In this document: piece after piece, positions 32,507-42,847 of the stretch
Position numbering within the stretch: position 1 is the first letter of the stretch
Layout: each line of letters begins with the position of its first letter
NCBI GenBank assembly: GCA_946811695.1
Contig: OX328132.1
Coordinates: 92,178,814-92,242,813 of the forward strand
Origin: Gonocerus acuteangulatus
Lineage: Eukaryota > Arthropoda > Insecta > Hemiptera > Coreidae
DNA length: 64,000 bases
Direction: 5' to 3'
Position numbers and translations under genes: made by a program
The notes under the pieces: model-generated
Seen by the model: the letters and a program-made list of their open reading frames with translations, nothing else
Databases searched by the model: none
What the model was told of the DNA's origin: nothing

Positions 32507-32700
32507 TTTTTTTATTTAAATTTTAACATACACTTATAATTGACACAGTATTTCAGGACAGGATGTCTATAGGTTACCACACGTTTCTAGCCTTAATGGG
32601 CCTGCAACCGGAAACCGCCAGTCCTACTGGGAATCGAACCCAGGCGTTAGTCACGAGTACTCACATTTCAGCATTCACGCCCGTTAGGCATATCACTTTT
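32507..32700 (-). mobile_element. tRNA-derived SINE (family 3)
   Basis: Minus-strand B box GGTTCGATTCC (inverse at 32630-32640), then a body with GGTAACCTATAGACATCC and tail TTAAAATTTAAATAAA. Tail-only relatives are at 40880-40960 and 41425-41505. Confidence 0.75.
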
Positions 32701-33099
32701 TTTTTGTGACATTTTAGTACGTTTTTTGATAAATGTTAATTTTAGAAAAAAATAAACTCAGGGACAAAAAGAAGCACTTTCGTTATTCTTTTGGCTCAGT
32801 AAAGTAGTAAATTGAATTGATTTAGTTTTTACATCTAAACAGATGTGAAAGGGTATAAAAGTAATCAATAACTTTGTCTTAACCTTTTCAGAGGAATAGC
32901 AGCAGTTATAATGTAAAATAAACAGTTAAATACAAGGGTCCTTTGGGGTGAAACCAAAGCAAAGATGTAGTTAAACGCTGCCAGCCTCGCGAGTCCATCT
33001 AGTTCCGTATCAGATATGCCTTACGGTTATTTTTAATACCCGTGTTTTTTTTTAGAAAATCCCCAATTTTTTTTTAAAGTTCGATTACTTTTTTTTTCT
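32701..33099. other. Unassigned spacer
   Basis: No feature recognised. Confidence 0.4.
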
Positions 33100-34100
33100 T
33101 TCTTTTAGCGCGGTTCCTCCTTCCCTCCATAGGGAGGAACCCCGATTATAAGGTTCATCTCATGAGGCAATCCGGAAGTGCCGACTAGAAAATTTTGCGT
33201 TTCAGAACCCCTAGAGACCGAAAATGATGGTGGTTCAAATTTGTATATATATATATTTGTCTATTCACAGCATATGTCAGCGAATAATGGTCCAATTTTG
33301 ATGAAATTCGGTACAAAAATCTTTCGTCTAATTTGAAATGTCAAGTTCGTTAACCAGCAGAATTCGCCCACCGGAACATGGTTTTTGGAGCGAAATTCGT
33401 GCTTATTTCATATGCTTGCAAGTACTCGTTTTATAGGCTTCTTGTCATAAGAAAACGAATGAAACCATTTTTAAGGCGATAGCTTTAACCGTTTTCGAGA
33501 AAATTGGAAAAAATATTTGTTGATTAACGTTTTTGGTTTGGGTACTTAGAATCATGGGATTCAGTTGAAACATTTTCTGCATGTTCGAATTTCATCAGAA
33601 CTAATATGTTGAAATTTTGGTTACGTTTGGAGTTAAGGAAGGGTTAGAATAAAATATTTTATTAACAGACATGAAAAGTTTTGGTAACTGTGTATACTTT
33701 CGTTAATATCCCGAAAACGGTTGACCATCTTGGGAAGCGGAAGGTTACCATTCGAAAGCTATTTAGTAAGCTCTACAAAAAAGGTTCTGAAGAAAGTTTT
33801 GATTAGGCGATGTCAATCGGAGAAATAAGTTCTTAATACATTTTTTTATTTACTTTTATTTTTTATAAAAGTAATTGATTTCGTTTATTCAAATGGTTCT
33901 TTTTGTCTGTTTTTATTCCTTGTTATTTTTTCATTGCATATAGTTGGATAATGCATTTGACAATAAAACAGGTTAAGTAAAATAAGAAAAACAATTTATT
34001 GTTAGAATTATAGATTTCCGAGATTCGTAGACCTTGTAACTAGCGGGGGCCTTTCTGGGGTTGGCCGACCTATCCAGGTAAGATCATAAATCAAGACCTT
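33100..34100 (+). repeat. Repeat family A, long copy
   Basis: Non-coding. Landmarks GGTGGTTCAAATTTGTATAT, TCAAGTTCGTTAACCAGCAG, ATGAAACCATTTTTAAGGCG and GGCGATGTCAATCGGAGAAA occur in this order. They recur at 47705-48675 (+) and inverted at 51308-52500. Probably a non-autonomous transposon of about 1 kb; ends not defined. Confidence 0.75.
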
Positions 34101-34109
34101 TCAAGAAAA

Positions 34110-35177
34110 GTCCGTCACGCAGGAGCTCCATAACTAAGCACTTTCCTCAGAATTTGGACTGCTTTCCAGAACAATTTGCTTAAAATATCCTACATAAATA
34201 AAATAAAAACATGAATAGTTCTCTTTTAAATTTGTAATGAGTAACTGATCAATTATTAATTTGCTTCCAGAGTTATGTTTACACATGGTACCTACTACAC
34301 TACGTAATAAATATAAAAAACCTCATATTATCGTATTTTGATCTAACGCAGGAAGAGGATACAGTCCCTCTAGATACAAAGCGCTCCTTGCGGCGGCTTT
34401 GTGAACCTACGTCTGGCGGGCTTTTCTATTGAAATATATTACAAAGTAAACCCCCGCTTTCCGATTGACCGATTCAGCTCATTTTTACAACACTTCTTTC
34501 TCATGAGTTACCCACGACGTATACCGCGTTTCGTTTCAATACAGCAAAAATTACGACCGGTATGAGTATATTAGGAATTTGGGTCCGGAGTAAACCCCCC
34601 CCCTTCTAATGAACCGATTTAGTTTATTTTTACAACACATATTTACCTGTAGATTACCACAACGAATACCGAGTTTCGTCGAAATATACCAAAAATCACG
34701 GCTGGTAGTGGCGAATTGGTATTGTGGGTCCGGAGTAAACCCCCCCCCCCCCCTCCTAATGAACCGATTTAGTTTATTTTTACAACACATATTTACCTGT
34801 GGATTACCACTACGAATACCGAGTTTCGTCGAAATATACCAAAAATCACGGCTGGTAGTGGCGAATTGGTATTGTGGGTCCAGAGTAAACCCCCCCCCCC
34901 CTTCTAATGAACCGATTTAGTTCATTTTTATATCTCACTTTTCTCTCTCGATCACCACTACGAATACCAAGTTTCGTCAAAATATAAGAAATATTACGGC
35001 TGACATGGTCAAATTAGTGTTTTGGGTTCGGGGTAAACCCCCCCTTCCGGTGGACCGACTTTGGTGGTTAACGAACTCGTTCAATCGTTTGCTAATTGAA
35101 TGCTATATACCAAGTTTCGTGACGAAAAAACAAAAACTCTGGTCGCTATCGTGTTAACAGACGCATATATATATATA

Positions 35178-35243
<66 letters not shown>

Positions 35244-35250
35244 CTAGCTG
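34110..35250 (+). repeat. Repeat family B with an internal ~147-bp tandem array
   Basis: Begins GTCACGCAGGAGCTCCATAA; continues with five units spaced 144-149 bp (C runs at 34449, 34593, 34739, 34888, 35036), each with AATGAACCGATTTAGTT and ACCGAGTTTCGTCGAAATAT. Family relatives: 56810-57630 (+) and 52610-52710 (inverted). Open frames here are repeat artefacts. Confidence 0.85.
35163..35243. repeat. (TA)n microsatellite at the end of family B
   Basis: About 80 bp of TA with two interruptions, followed by CTAGCTGAATACCCGTGCTT. Confidence 0.95.
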
Positions 35251-35484
35251 AATACCCGTGCTTCGTAGATAAGTAGTTATTTTATAGCGTTAAATGATGT
35301 ATCATCAAAATTAACACTCCTACTTAATTTTGTACAGTTTATTATAGCTCGGTTCCCGTCATACAATAAGTTAGTCATCAGTTTATAGGTAATCAAAGTA
35401 TAATGTTTCTTGACATTGGGATGCTCCGCACCGGTATCAAAAAACAGACAACGTAGAGATAACCCGTTATCTATAGGTTACCAG

Positions 35485-35722
35485 CGTGGGCGTATATAAG
35501 GAGAACTAAGGAATGAGCAGCCCCCCCCACCCCGAAATTTTGATTTGATGGTAAAAATTTGTCTTAAAAACCTTAAGAATAAATTAAATAAGATCATTTC
35601 TTTTATAAGCACAATTTGTTTGATCCATTCCTTTTCCATTCCAAAGATCATTTCATTTTAGTTGTAATAGCGTTTTATTTGCCTAAAACTATTGCAAGTT
35701 GATAGTATTCCATACCCCAGTA
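35485..35722 (+). mobile_element. hAT-like MITE (CATGGGCG family), right end lost
   Basis: Starts CGTGGGCGTATATAAGG, keeps GAAATTTTGATTTGATGG and the central block, and fades after CATACCCCAG. Confidence 0.7.
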
Positions 35723-36031
35723 ATTCAAGGACATGCCATCATAGTGGAAATTAACCTCAATTAAAAATAATACTATGAAATAGATAATATACGGCAACAG
35801 CTGTTCTCTTATCGTCCTAGCAACGCTTGCTGCCTAGGCTTGCCTGCTCTAACCAACTCAAACTTTAAACCCCTCTAAAAATACTTAAAAATTCGAATAT
35901 CAAAAAATCCTTTCTTAGCGAGCGCCTACGTTATATAGGGAGTGTCCATGCAAAATTTCAAAATTTTCTGTCAAGCGGTTTGGGCTGGGCGTTGATAGAT
36001 GAGTGAGTGAGTGGTATTTGACAAATATAGT

Positions 36032-36083
<52 letters not shown>

Positions 36084-36109
36084 TTTAACGGGGGTCATTT
36101 TCGGTGTCT
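35723..36109. other. Unassigned spacer with (TA)n
   Basis: Holds a TA run at 36033-36076. No gene. Confidence 0.5.
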
Positions 36110-36310
36110 ACTAGGTAGGATCGATAAAGATTTGAAGATATTTTTCAAAAATTCCGTCATGAGTCCAACCTCAATAGCTACTTTCCTTCGGAGGAAATTG
36201 CTAAAAGTGGGACGAAAATAATAACTGTTTCTGTTTTAATCTTTCCAAATCAGACTAGGGATAAGAACGGAACCGTGCTAAGATGATCCAGTTCCTGCAA
36301 GTCGGTTTAT
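36110..36310 (+). repeat. Repeat family A, end fragment
   Basis: GATCGATAAAGATTTGAAGA ... GACTAGGGATAAGAACGGAA ... CAGTTCCTGCAAGTCGG, as at 48560-48675. Confidence 0.8.
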
Positions 36311-36912
36311 TTTTAAATCAGCATTAAATTTTCTTTAAGGTTATTGCACTATCAATATTCACAAAAGTCTTTTTAAAACCACAATAACTGTAGTGCATAA
36401 TAACGTAAGTAGTGAAGAAAGTGAGCGTTTTTTTTTTTAATTTGACCTTCTGCCACATATAAATATATTGGAAAAATAGGGTCACCATCTTATAATAATA
36501 GGCGTTTTTCTCATTTCAGGGGCAATTGAGAGGTATATATATTATTTATATATTTTATTAGCCAATGCTCTCTCTTGGCTGATAAGCCATTCGGCGTCGA
36601 ACCTCCCAATAACGACCAGGTGATATATATATATATGTATATAAAAGTTGCTGGAACTAGCCTCTTTCTTGCCCAGCTCTCTCCTGTGGCCTTAACGTGA
36701 GGTCGGCGGCGTTTGACGACACTTTTCACTTACTTTTTTTTTTTTTTTTTGACCATCCAGCATCGTGTCACCTACAACACAATACACAATACACTCTTTA
36801 TATTGTGACCTTTAGGGCGGAGCAAGTTATGTTTAGTGTAACAAGCAGTAGATAGCAGCAGGTGCTTAGACGGGTAGTGTTTTACAGGGCCTCTTTGGCC
36901 AATTACCTCTTC
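36311..36912. other. Spacer with an inverted-repeat family member
   Basis: 36432-36507 is the inverse of 16601-16675. The rest, including a TA run at 36620-36645, is unassigned. Confidence 0.4.
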
Positions 36913-37010
36913 GTTCCAACCATAGATATAGAAGAATAGATGCCTAACTCTAGACATTTTAGTGAAGCGCCCCTAAGATCCTGGCGGCCATCTTGTTCAT
37001 GGGAAAGGCA
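36913..37010 (-). repeat. Dispersed ~95-bp repeat with a YY1-like site
   Basis: The minus strand reads AACAAGATGGCCGCC ... GCGCTTCACT ... CTATATCTATGGTT. A + strand relative is at 39463-39560. AAGATGGC is the core of the YY1/Pho-type promoter motif. Confidence 0.6.
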
Positions 37011-37085
37011 TTGACAGTAATCCTTGGAAAGTTTATGTTTTCCCTTCTAGATTTTGTATTCAACATTATTTTAATTATTATTATT

Positions 37086-37150
37086 ATATCGTGCTGTGCT
37101 TATGGGTGTACTAAAAGAGCATTCAAGGGATCGGACATTCACTTTTTTTC
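37086..37150 (+). CDS. Candidate THAP-domain first exon (fragment)
   Basis: The frame reads SCCAYGCTKRAFKGSDIHFF and meets a strong donor, TC then GTAAGTACC, at 37151. THAP zinc-finger proteins, which bind DNA, start with this C-x(4)-C block followed by basic residues and (H)xFP, and their first exon often ends about here. The usual start Met codon is ATT-ATA here instead of ATG, and the second half of the finger is not found downstream, so this may be a dead or incomplete gene start. The YY1-like repeat lies ~75 bp upstream. Confidence 0.4.
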
Positions 37151-37379
37151 GTAAGTACCTACTACTTGACTATCATAGATTCGTTCTCAAAGCCCTAATA
37201 GTAACTATTTTCCCTTAAAAGCCACCAAATTCTCAACCTTAGGCCATTGTATGTATAAAAATAGTTTCTTTAAATGATTACTTGTATATTCACATATAGA
37301 AAGAGGTACATAATAAATTACTATACACTGTATAAATGTACATAATCATACAAATGTATGTAAATATATTAATTTTACA

Positions 37380-37384
<5 letters not shown>

Positions 37385-37412
<28 letters not shown>
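37385..37412. repeat. (TA)n microsatellite
   Basis: Short uninterrupted TA run. Confidence 0.9.
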
Positions 37413-37415
<3 letters not shown>

Positions 37416-37463
37416 CTTTATTTGCAACTCCTTCATAGTTCATAATCAAAGTGAAATAAAACA

Positions 37464-38274
37464 TTTGGTAAATGTGAAGACGCGGGGTCTCCACACCGAT
37501 CGTTTTGAAATGTTGCACTATAACGTATTTGGCGCTCTAATCACGAATCCGTTAAAAAAAAAAAAGCTCGCTCTCCACTAGGAAAGACGTTATGAAGCAC
37601 TAAAGTTCACTGTTGTGCGGGTTCTGAAAGCTGACGTAAACAAAATATTTGTAAACGTGCGCATGCGCGGAGATGTAAGATTGGCATACAAAGAACTGTT
37701 ATTTGAAATGTTTGTAAACTATTTATTCACAAATAATTGTAAATTTGGGCGTCCTCGCCTGTCGTAACATGTCGCTTATGGGCATAAGTGCTGTGCGTTT
37801 CCGCTCGCTCAAGAAGATATCAAAACTCTAGTCAATCCAACTCGCTAAAATTAATAGAATTCTATTATTTAAGATTGGCAAACAAAGAACTGTTATTTTC
37901 AATATTTATAAGCTATTTATTCACAAATCATTGTAAATTTGGGCGAAAAAAATTAAAGAATGGTTTATTATTTAAAAAAAAATATTTTTGAATAAATAAC
38001 TGGAGATAAATTGAAACAATTGATGGTAAATTTCAATTAGACATCCTTATTACGGATTTTTCCATACCCGCGCATGCGCATGTTGACAAACATAGTAGGT
38101 TACATTACCTTTCAGAACCCACACAACAGTGAACTTTAGTGCTTCATAACTTCTTTCCTAGTGGAGAGCGAGCTTTTTTTTTTAACAGATTCGTGTTAAG
38201 CGCATCAAAATACGTTATAGTGCGACATTTCAAAACGATCGGTTTGGAGACACCGCGTTTTCACATATACCAAA
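37464..38274. mobile_element. Long-TIR MITE, ~811 bp
   Basis: Arms of about 175 bp (37464-37640 and 38100-38274) are near-perfect inverses, sharing CCGATCGTTTTGAAATGT and TAGTGGAGAGCGAGC. The interior includes the palindrome core CTCGCTAAAATTAATAG (37815-37866), the unbroken counterpart of the SINE target at 27630. Non-coding. Confidence 0.85.
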
Positions 38275-39462
38275 CTTTTTTTTTTTCATTATTTCTTTTG
38301 TGATCTTTTTTTATTGTCAGACAAATTAATGTATTATGTTTATTTTATGATATAAATATTATGTTTATAAGAAGAGCAAGTCACTTTAATTGCGGTGTAA
38401 AATATTGTTGCTAGCTAAATCTCAGTATTATAAAAGTCCTTTCTGAAATTCCCAAATAGCCTAAATTCATTGTTCTAAGCAGCTCCAAGAAATATGTCTT
38501 AAATTTGCTTTTCTTCTTAGATGCCCATATTTCCTATGAGAGAAGTACTATCCATAAAAAAGAGCTCGTGAGCCTTAAAAGTTGAAAGGGAATCTTTAAT
38601 AGAAAGGAAAAAGTAAATAACAAAATGTGAAAGTGTTTTTGAACAAATTGGTTTTAAAACTTTCGTTTTGGCATAAATAACATAAATCCTGTATCACTTC
38701 CTCTTTCATTAATGGAAAAAAGCCTCAGTTACAGATTATTAAAAGAACAAGTATACAGTATATTATACATTAATATTATATTAAAAAAAAAACAATGCAA
38801 ATAAAGAATATAATTTTAGTTATACTAGATTGAATCTTAATTAAATAATTGACCACATATTTTTTTCTTTGAGAAAATGAAAGAATAAAAATGTGTGTTC
38901 CATATGTAAATATTAAAAAACATACTAGAAAAAAGAAAATTATTAAAACAAATTAATAGAATGAAGAAAAGGCATCAGCCCTATCCTTGCGAGAAAAGAG
39001 TGGTGACCTATAGATAATCCAACCTAAAATTCGTTGTCAATAATAAGTTAAAATTTAAATAAATAAATTAAACACTGGCAATTTGGTTTGGATTTTCCTT
39101 TAAACGATATTGCCTTTAAATGATTCCATTATACTTTTTAAAATAAGGGCTAATTTATCTTCCACCCCTCTTCCCTAAACCATTTGAAGAATAATCGTTT
39201 CTTATAAGTTATATATTAAAACTATTAATTTATTCTAAAACAGGAAAAAAAATCCAAACATTGAGGTTTTGATTTTCTTTAAAAAGCTGTGATCTGAGAT
39301 TTGTATGGACTTAGTTTGTGTTTTTAGTTTCATAATTATATAATATAATATTCTAATAATATTTTACTTGTATAAAAATGTAAAATACTGCGCTATATGG
39401 GAGGAAATCGGTCAAATTAAAGCATTAGGGCTAATGGACATATGCCCGTCTCTCCCATAAAC
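38275..39462. other. Long AT-rich spacer
   Basis: No frame, repeat or RNA recognised. Confidence 0.45.
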
Positions 39463-39560
39463 AAGATGGCTGACTCTAGTTAGCCCTGCTTCACTTTTTC
39501 CCGGGAAAACCAGCGGAGTTAGTCATCTACTCCTTTCTATATCTATGGTTCCAACAGATG
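39463..39560 (+). repeat. Dispersed ~95-bp repeat with a YY1-like site
   Basis: AACAAGATGGCTGAC ... CTGCTTCACTTT ... TCTATATCTATGGTTCC, a + strand relative of 36913-37010. Confidence 0.55.
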
Positions 39561-40616
39561 ATTGAAACCTCCTTCAGAGAAGTTAATTTGGGGCTTAAAT
39601 TTTAAAGGGTTATTACAGTTCTGTTGGTATTATATTTCATCAAATATGATGAACGGTAAAATTAGTTTACGATTAATAAGTAGGGTATTTTCTGAACTCC
39701 GTCAAACCAGGTTCGTTTCCTTTCATTATTCCTGGAATTGTGTTTCGTTAATTAATTTTCTAATATTTTATATTCAAAACGGAGTGACCTCTCTGCATTC
39801 TCATAGATTTCGTATATTGTTTGAATAGTTATATCCTTTTTATTCAAGTTACGGAAGAACATGATATTTGGTGTTTTGAAATCTTTGTAATATCCCATTT
39901 CAAAATAAAACTACATATGTAAATTCTTCTCTGCCAGAATATTGGGATTAACATGTATGTTACATACATTTATTTAAGGAGACTGATGATGAAGAGTGAA
40001 TTAAAAACACCTAGGGCAAAGTAGTAATTAAGCACTGACTGGATTTCATCTCTTCTCTTAAGATGAGTGTCTGCAGCTGTTGTTTACTGCTTCACATTGC
40101 CTACAAGAGGGGGATGGAGGGTAGTGTGTTCAAGATATTATGGAAACATTCTCTCTCTATAAGAAGGAATTTGGGTGACAGCTGTAAATTGCTGGAATTG
40201 AGATATTTTTATCTTATTATATAGAGTAACCCAAAGCAAATTATATATTTAAACTGGATTTGCAGAATTTAACATTGATTGTAAATTAATTTTAACTCCA
40301 TCGAGACTGAGGCCCCCTGGAATTTGGCTTTGATTCTTATTCCCCAAAACGCCTCTCGAAGCACATATGATAGTGCTTCTCCATTTCTCTCCAAGAGACC
40401 AAGAAAATGAAGAATTGTCCACTTAAATGAAATCTCAGTAAACCACACTTAAACAAAGACTAAGGAAGACATCACAGAAAAATACTGATGTACGCTGAAT
40501 GATCTTTGAAATACTGTTACAGAAGGATAGCCAGTCTTTTGATCAATCACATATCATGAGAGGAAAAGAGTTACACCAAGTTGTGGACTATTTAAGATAG
40601 GATCTGACAAAAGAAG
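39561..40616. other. Unassigned spacer
   Basis: An 88-codon frame at 39562-39828 shows no domain. No other feature. Confidence 0.4.
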
Positions 40617-41056
40617 CAGGGTGTCTACTGCACGAAAAAGTCAGGAAAGTCATGAAATTGAAAATAGGGCACGAAAAAGTCATGAATTTTGAAACCAAGT
40701 CACGAAATTTCAGTTTTTACTGGTGTGTAACATAACCCAGTGTACTTCGGCGCATTCATAATTGTCGCCGTTTTTGTATGCATTTAAAAATCAATTATTC
40801 ACTATTTAAATATATGCAGACTTAAATATTGAAATTCTATACACAGGGCCAATTTTAAGCCAATAGTTATTATTATTTTTTTTGTATTTAAATTTTAACG
40901 TCCATTTATTATTAACTACGAATCAAAGTAGTTAAGACTTTTTCATTTTGATTGAAATTATTTTCTTTTTAATGAGTATAAAATTTGCGTTCCAAATCAT
41001 TAAAATGTCACGAAAAAGTCCCGAAATAGGCTTTCACAAAAGTTGTAGACACCCTG
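40617..41056. mobile_element. MITE with CAGGGTGTCTAC ends (hAT-like)
   Basis: 440 bp; 12-bp perfect terminal inverted repeats CAGGGTGTCTAC. Subterminal CACGAAAAAGTC motifs occur twice near the left end and once near the right. Flanks share AGAAG (5 bp); an 8-bp hAT duplication is not seen. A SINE family 3 tail (40880-40960) is inserted. Confidence 0.7.
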
Positions 41057-41596
41057 AGAAGGCATGCTGAGCTCAAATAAATGAGAATGGGTACACCAGG
41101 AAAAAATAGAGGGTACCGAGGGTCTTTTTTAGAACAGCTCCTCCAGTCATTTTATCTAGTTACTATTACTAGCTGACAAATACAAAAAAAGATATTCAAT
41201 TAGATACATATGTTATTAAATTTATTAAAAGATTCATTTTTATCAATATTTACAACAAATAAATTCCTAAGATAGGTTAACTTTCTGGAGACCAGTATTC
41301 CTTGATGTCTGAAATGATCTTTCTGAAGAGATGTTCCCCTCTGTTATACTGCCTCAACAAAAAAATCACACAAATAAGAATCGATCAGTGTTCTGTATGT
41401 TCCGCATTCTCTTTGTATTGTATTATACTTTAATTTAAATTTTAACCTCCATTATTATTGACTAAGAATTTTAGGACGAGTTATCTATAGGTTACCTCCC
41501 TTGTATTATATATTATTATAATAACATATGTTCGATTAGATTGTGTAGGTCACTGGCAGGGCTGTTCTAAAAAAATACCTATGCAGATGTTAGTTT

Positions 41597-42468
41597 ATCC
41601 TTAGAGTGTGGTGGACTGCTGTAAAAGTCAAGGGAGGCTGTGCCTTGGGTGGAAATGACTTCTCAAGTCGGAGAGAGTCGTGCCCCTGGTGCTGTTGACA
41701 GTTCTCGCTGTATTAGAGCGGTTCTGGCCTACCAGATGTGATAAGCCTACAACAATCCAATACTCACCGCGGGTGCAGCATATGTTTCTGATGGGGGTGC
41801 ATTTATTTTCCTATCTTCCTTTTTGATCCGGGCAGTGGACGGAGAGTCGTGCCCCTGGTGCTGTTGACAGTTCTCGCTGTATTGACTTATAACCTTGAAT
41901 GTGAGTGACTTGAAGACAGGTTCTATTCTTGGTTCTATCTTGGGGTTTTTAGAGAAACTGATAGTTCCCTGTGTCACCACTAGATTTCGTTTAGGTGTCC
42001 TTTTTATTTACTACTTCTGGCTGGAAGGCAAGCAATGACCTACTTCATTTGGGCTGTACCTTGCCCTTCTCCGTAGTTCTTTTGGACCTCCCTTCCCATT
42101 GATTCCGATAATGCCTTCAAAATATTTTGCAAAGAATGCAACGTAACATTTTAATCCTTTTCCTTTTTCAAACAGTACCATGCAACTAAAAAAATATTTA
42201 ATAATCCATAAAAATGTGTATAGATCAAAACAGTAGAGGAACTCATGTAAATTTTTAAATAATATGAATACATGAATATTGCAACTTTGTAAGTAGTGTA
42301 AATATTTTTAACTCTGTTACTGCAAGTCCACTGCCCGGATCAAAAAGGAAGATAGGAAAATAAATGCACCCCCATCAGAAACATATGCTGCACCCGCGGT
42401 GAGTATTGGATTGTTGTAGGCTTATCACAACTGGTAGGCCAGAACACCTCGCAGCACTCTAAGGGTTA
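41597..42468. mobile_element. Inverted-repeat element upstream of NDUFS4 exon
   Basis: The ends share CCTTAGAGTG. Inner arms 41715-41841 and 42327-42450 are near-perfect inverses (AATACTCACCGCGGGTGCAG). A 45-bp direct repeat (AGAGTCGTGCCCCTGGTGCT at 41666 and 41844) lies in the left half. Non-coding. Confidence 0.75.
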
Positions 42469-42705
42469 AGTGGGTTTAGCCATTTTAATTCCGTGCGCAC
42501 TTGTGAAATGTGTGGGTGCCTCTCGGAATATTGAGGATTAATCTAAAAAAAAAACAAACACATAAATCCTTTGAAGCAATCCTTGATTTGATATACTGTC
42601 CAGATGTTCTTGTATTTTAACTAATTTTCTGAATCATTCAATACAATTAAATAAGAACAATTCTTTTATCTTATTTTTCCTTATTGTTTTTTATTTTATT
42701 TTCAG

Positions 42706-42847
42706 GACTGATTCCTTATGCACTTCAAGCACACATTATGCAGCTACTAATGAATCACCATTGGTTGACAAGAAGTATGCTTTGATGCGAAGGGAGGATG
42801 TTGAATCACATAAAGCTCATGGTGATTTGATTAAAATTGACCACAAG
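42706..42847 (+). CDS. NDUFS4: NDUFS4 internal exon (N-terminal part of mature protein)
   Basis: NDUFS4 is an 18-kDa accessory subunit of mitochondrial complex I, needed for assembly of the NADH-oxidising module. This exon follows a polypyrimidine tract ending TTTTCAG and carries 1 base plus 47 codons: TDSLCTSSTHYAATNESPLV ... DLIKIDHK. This part is poorly conserved in the family and lies between the mitochondrial presequence and the conserved core; identification rests on joining in phase to the next exon. The donor is AAG then GTTATA, a weak match to consensus. The first coding exon with the presequence was not found. Confidence 0.85.

Noticed and set aside
34551..34920. Frames of 79 and 103 codons on opposite strands
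   Set aside because: Both are translations of the ~147-bp tandem repeat.
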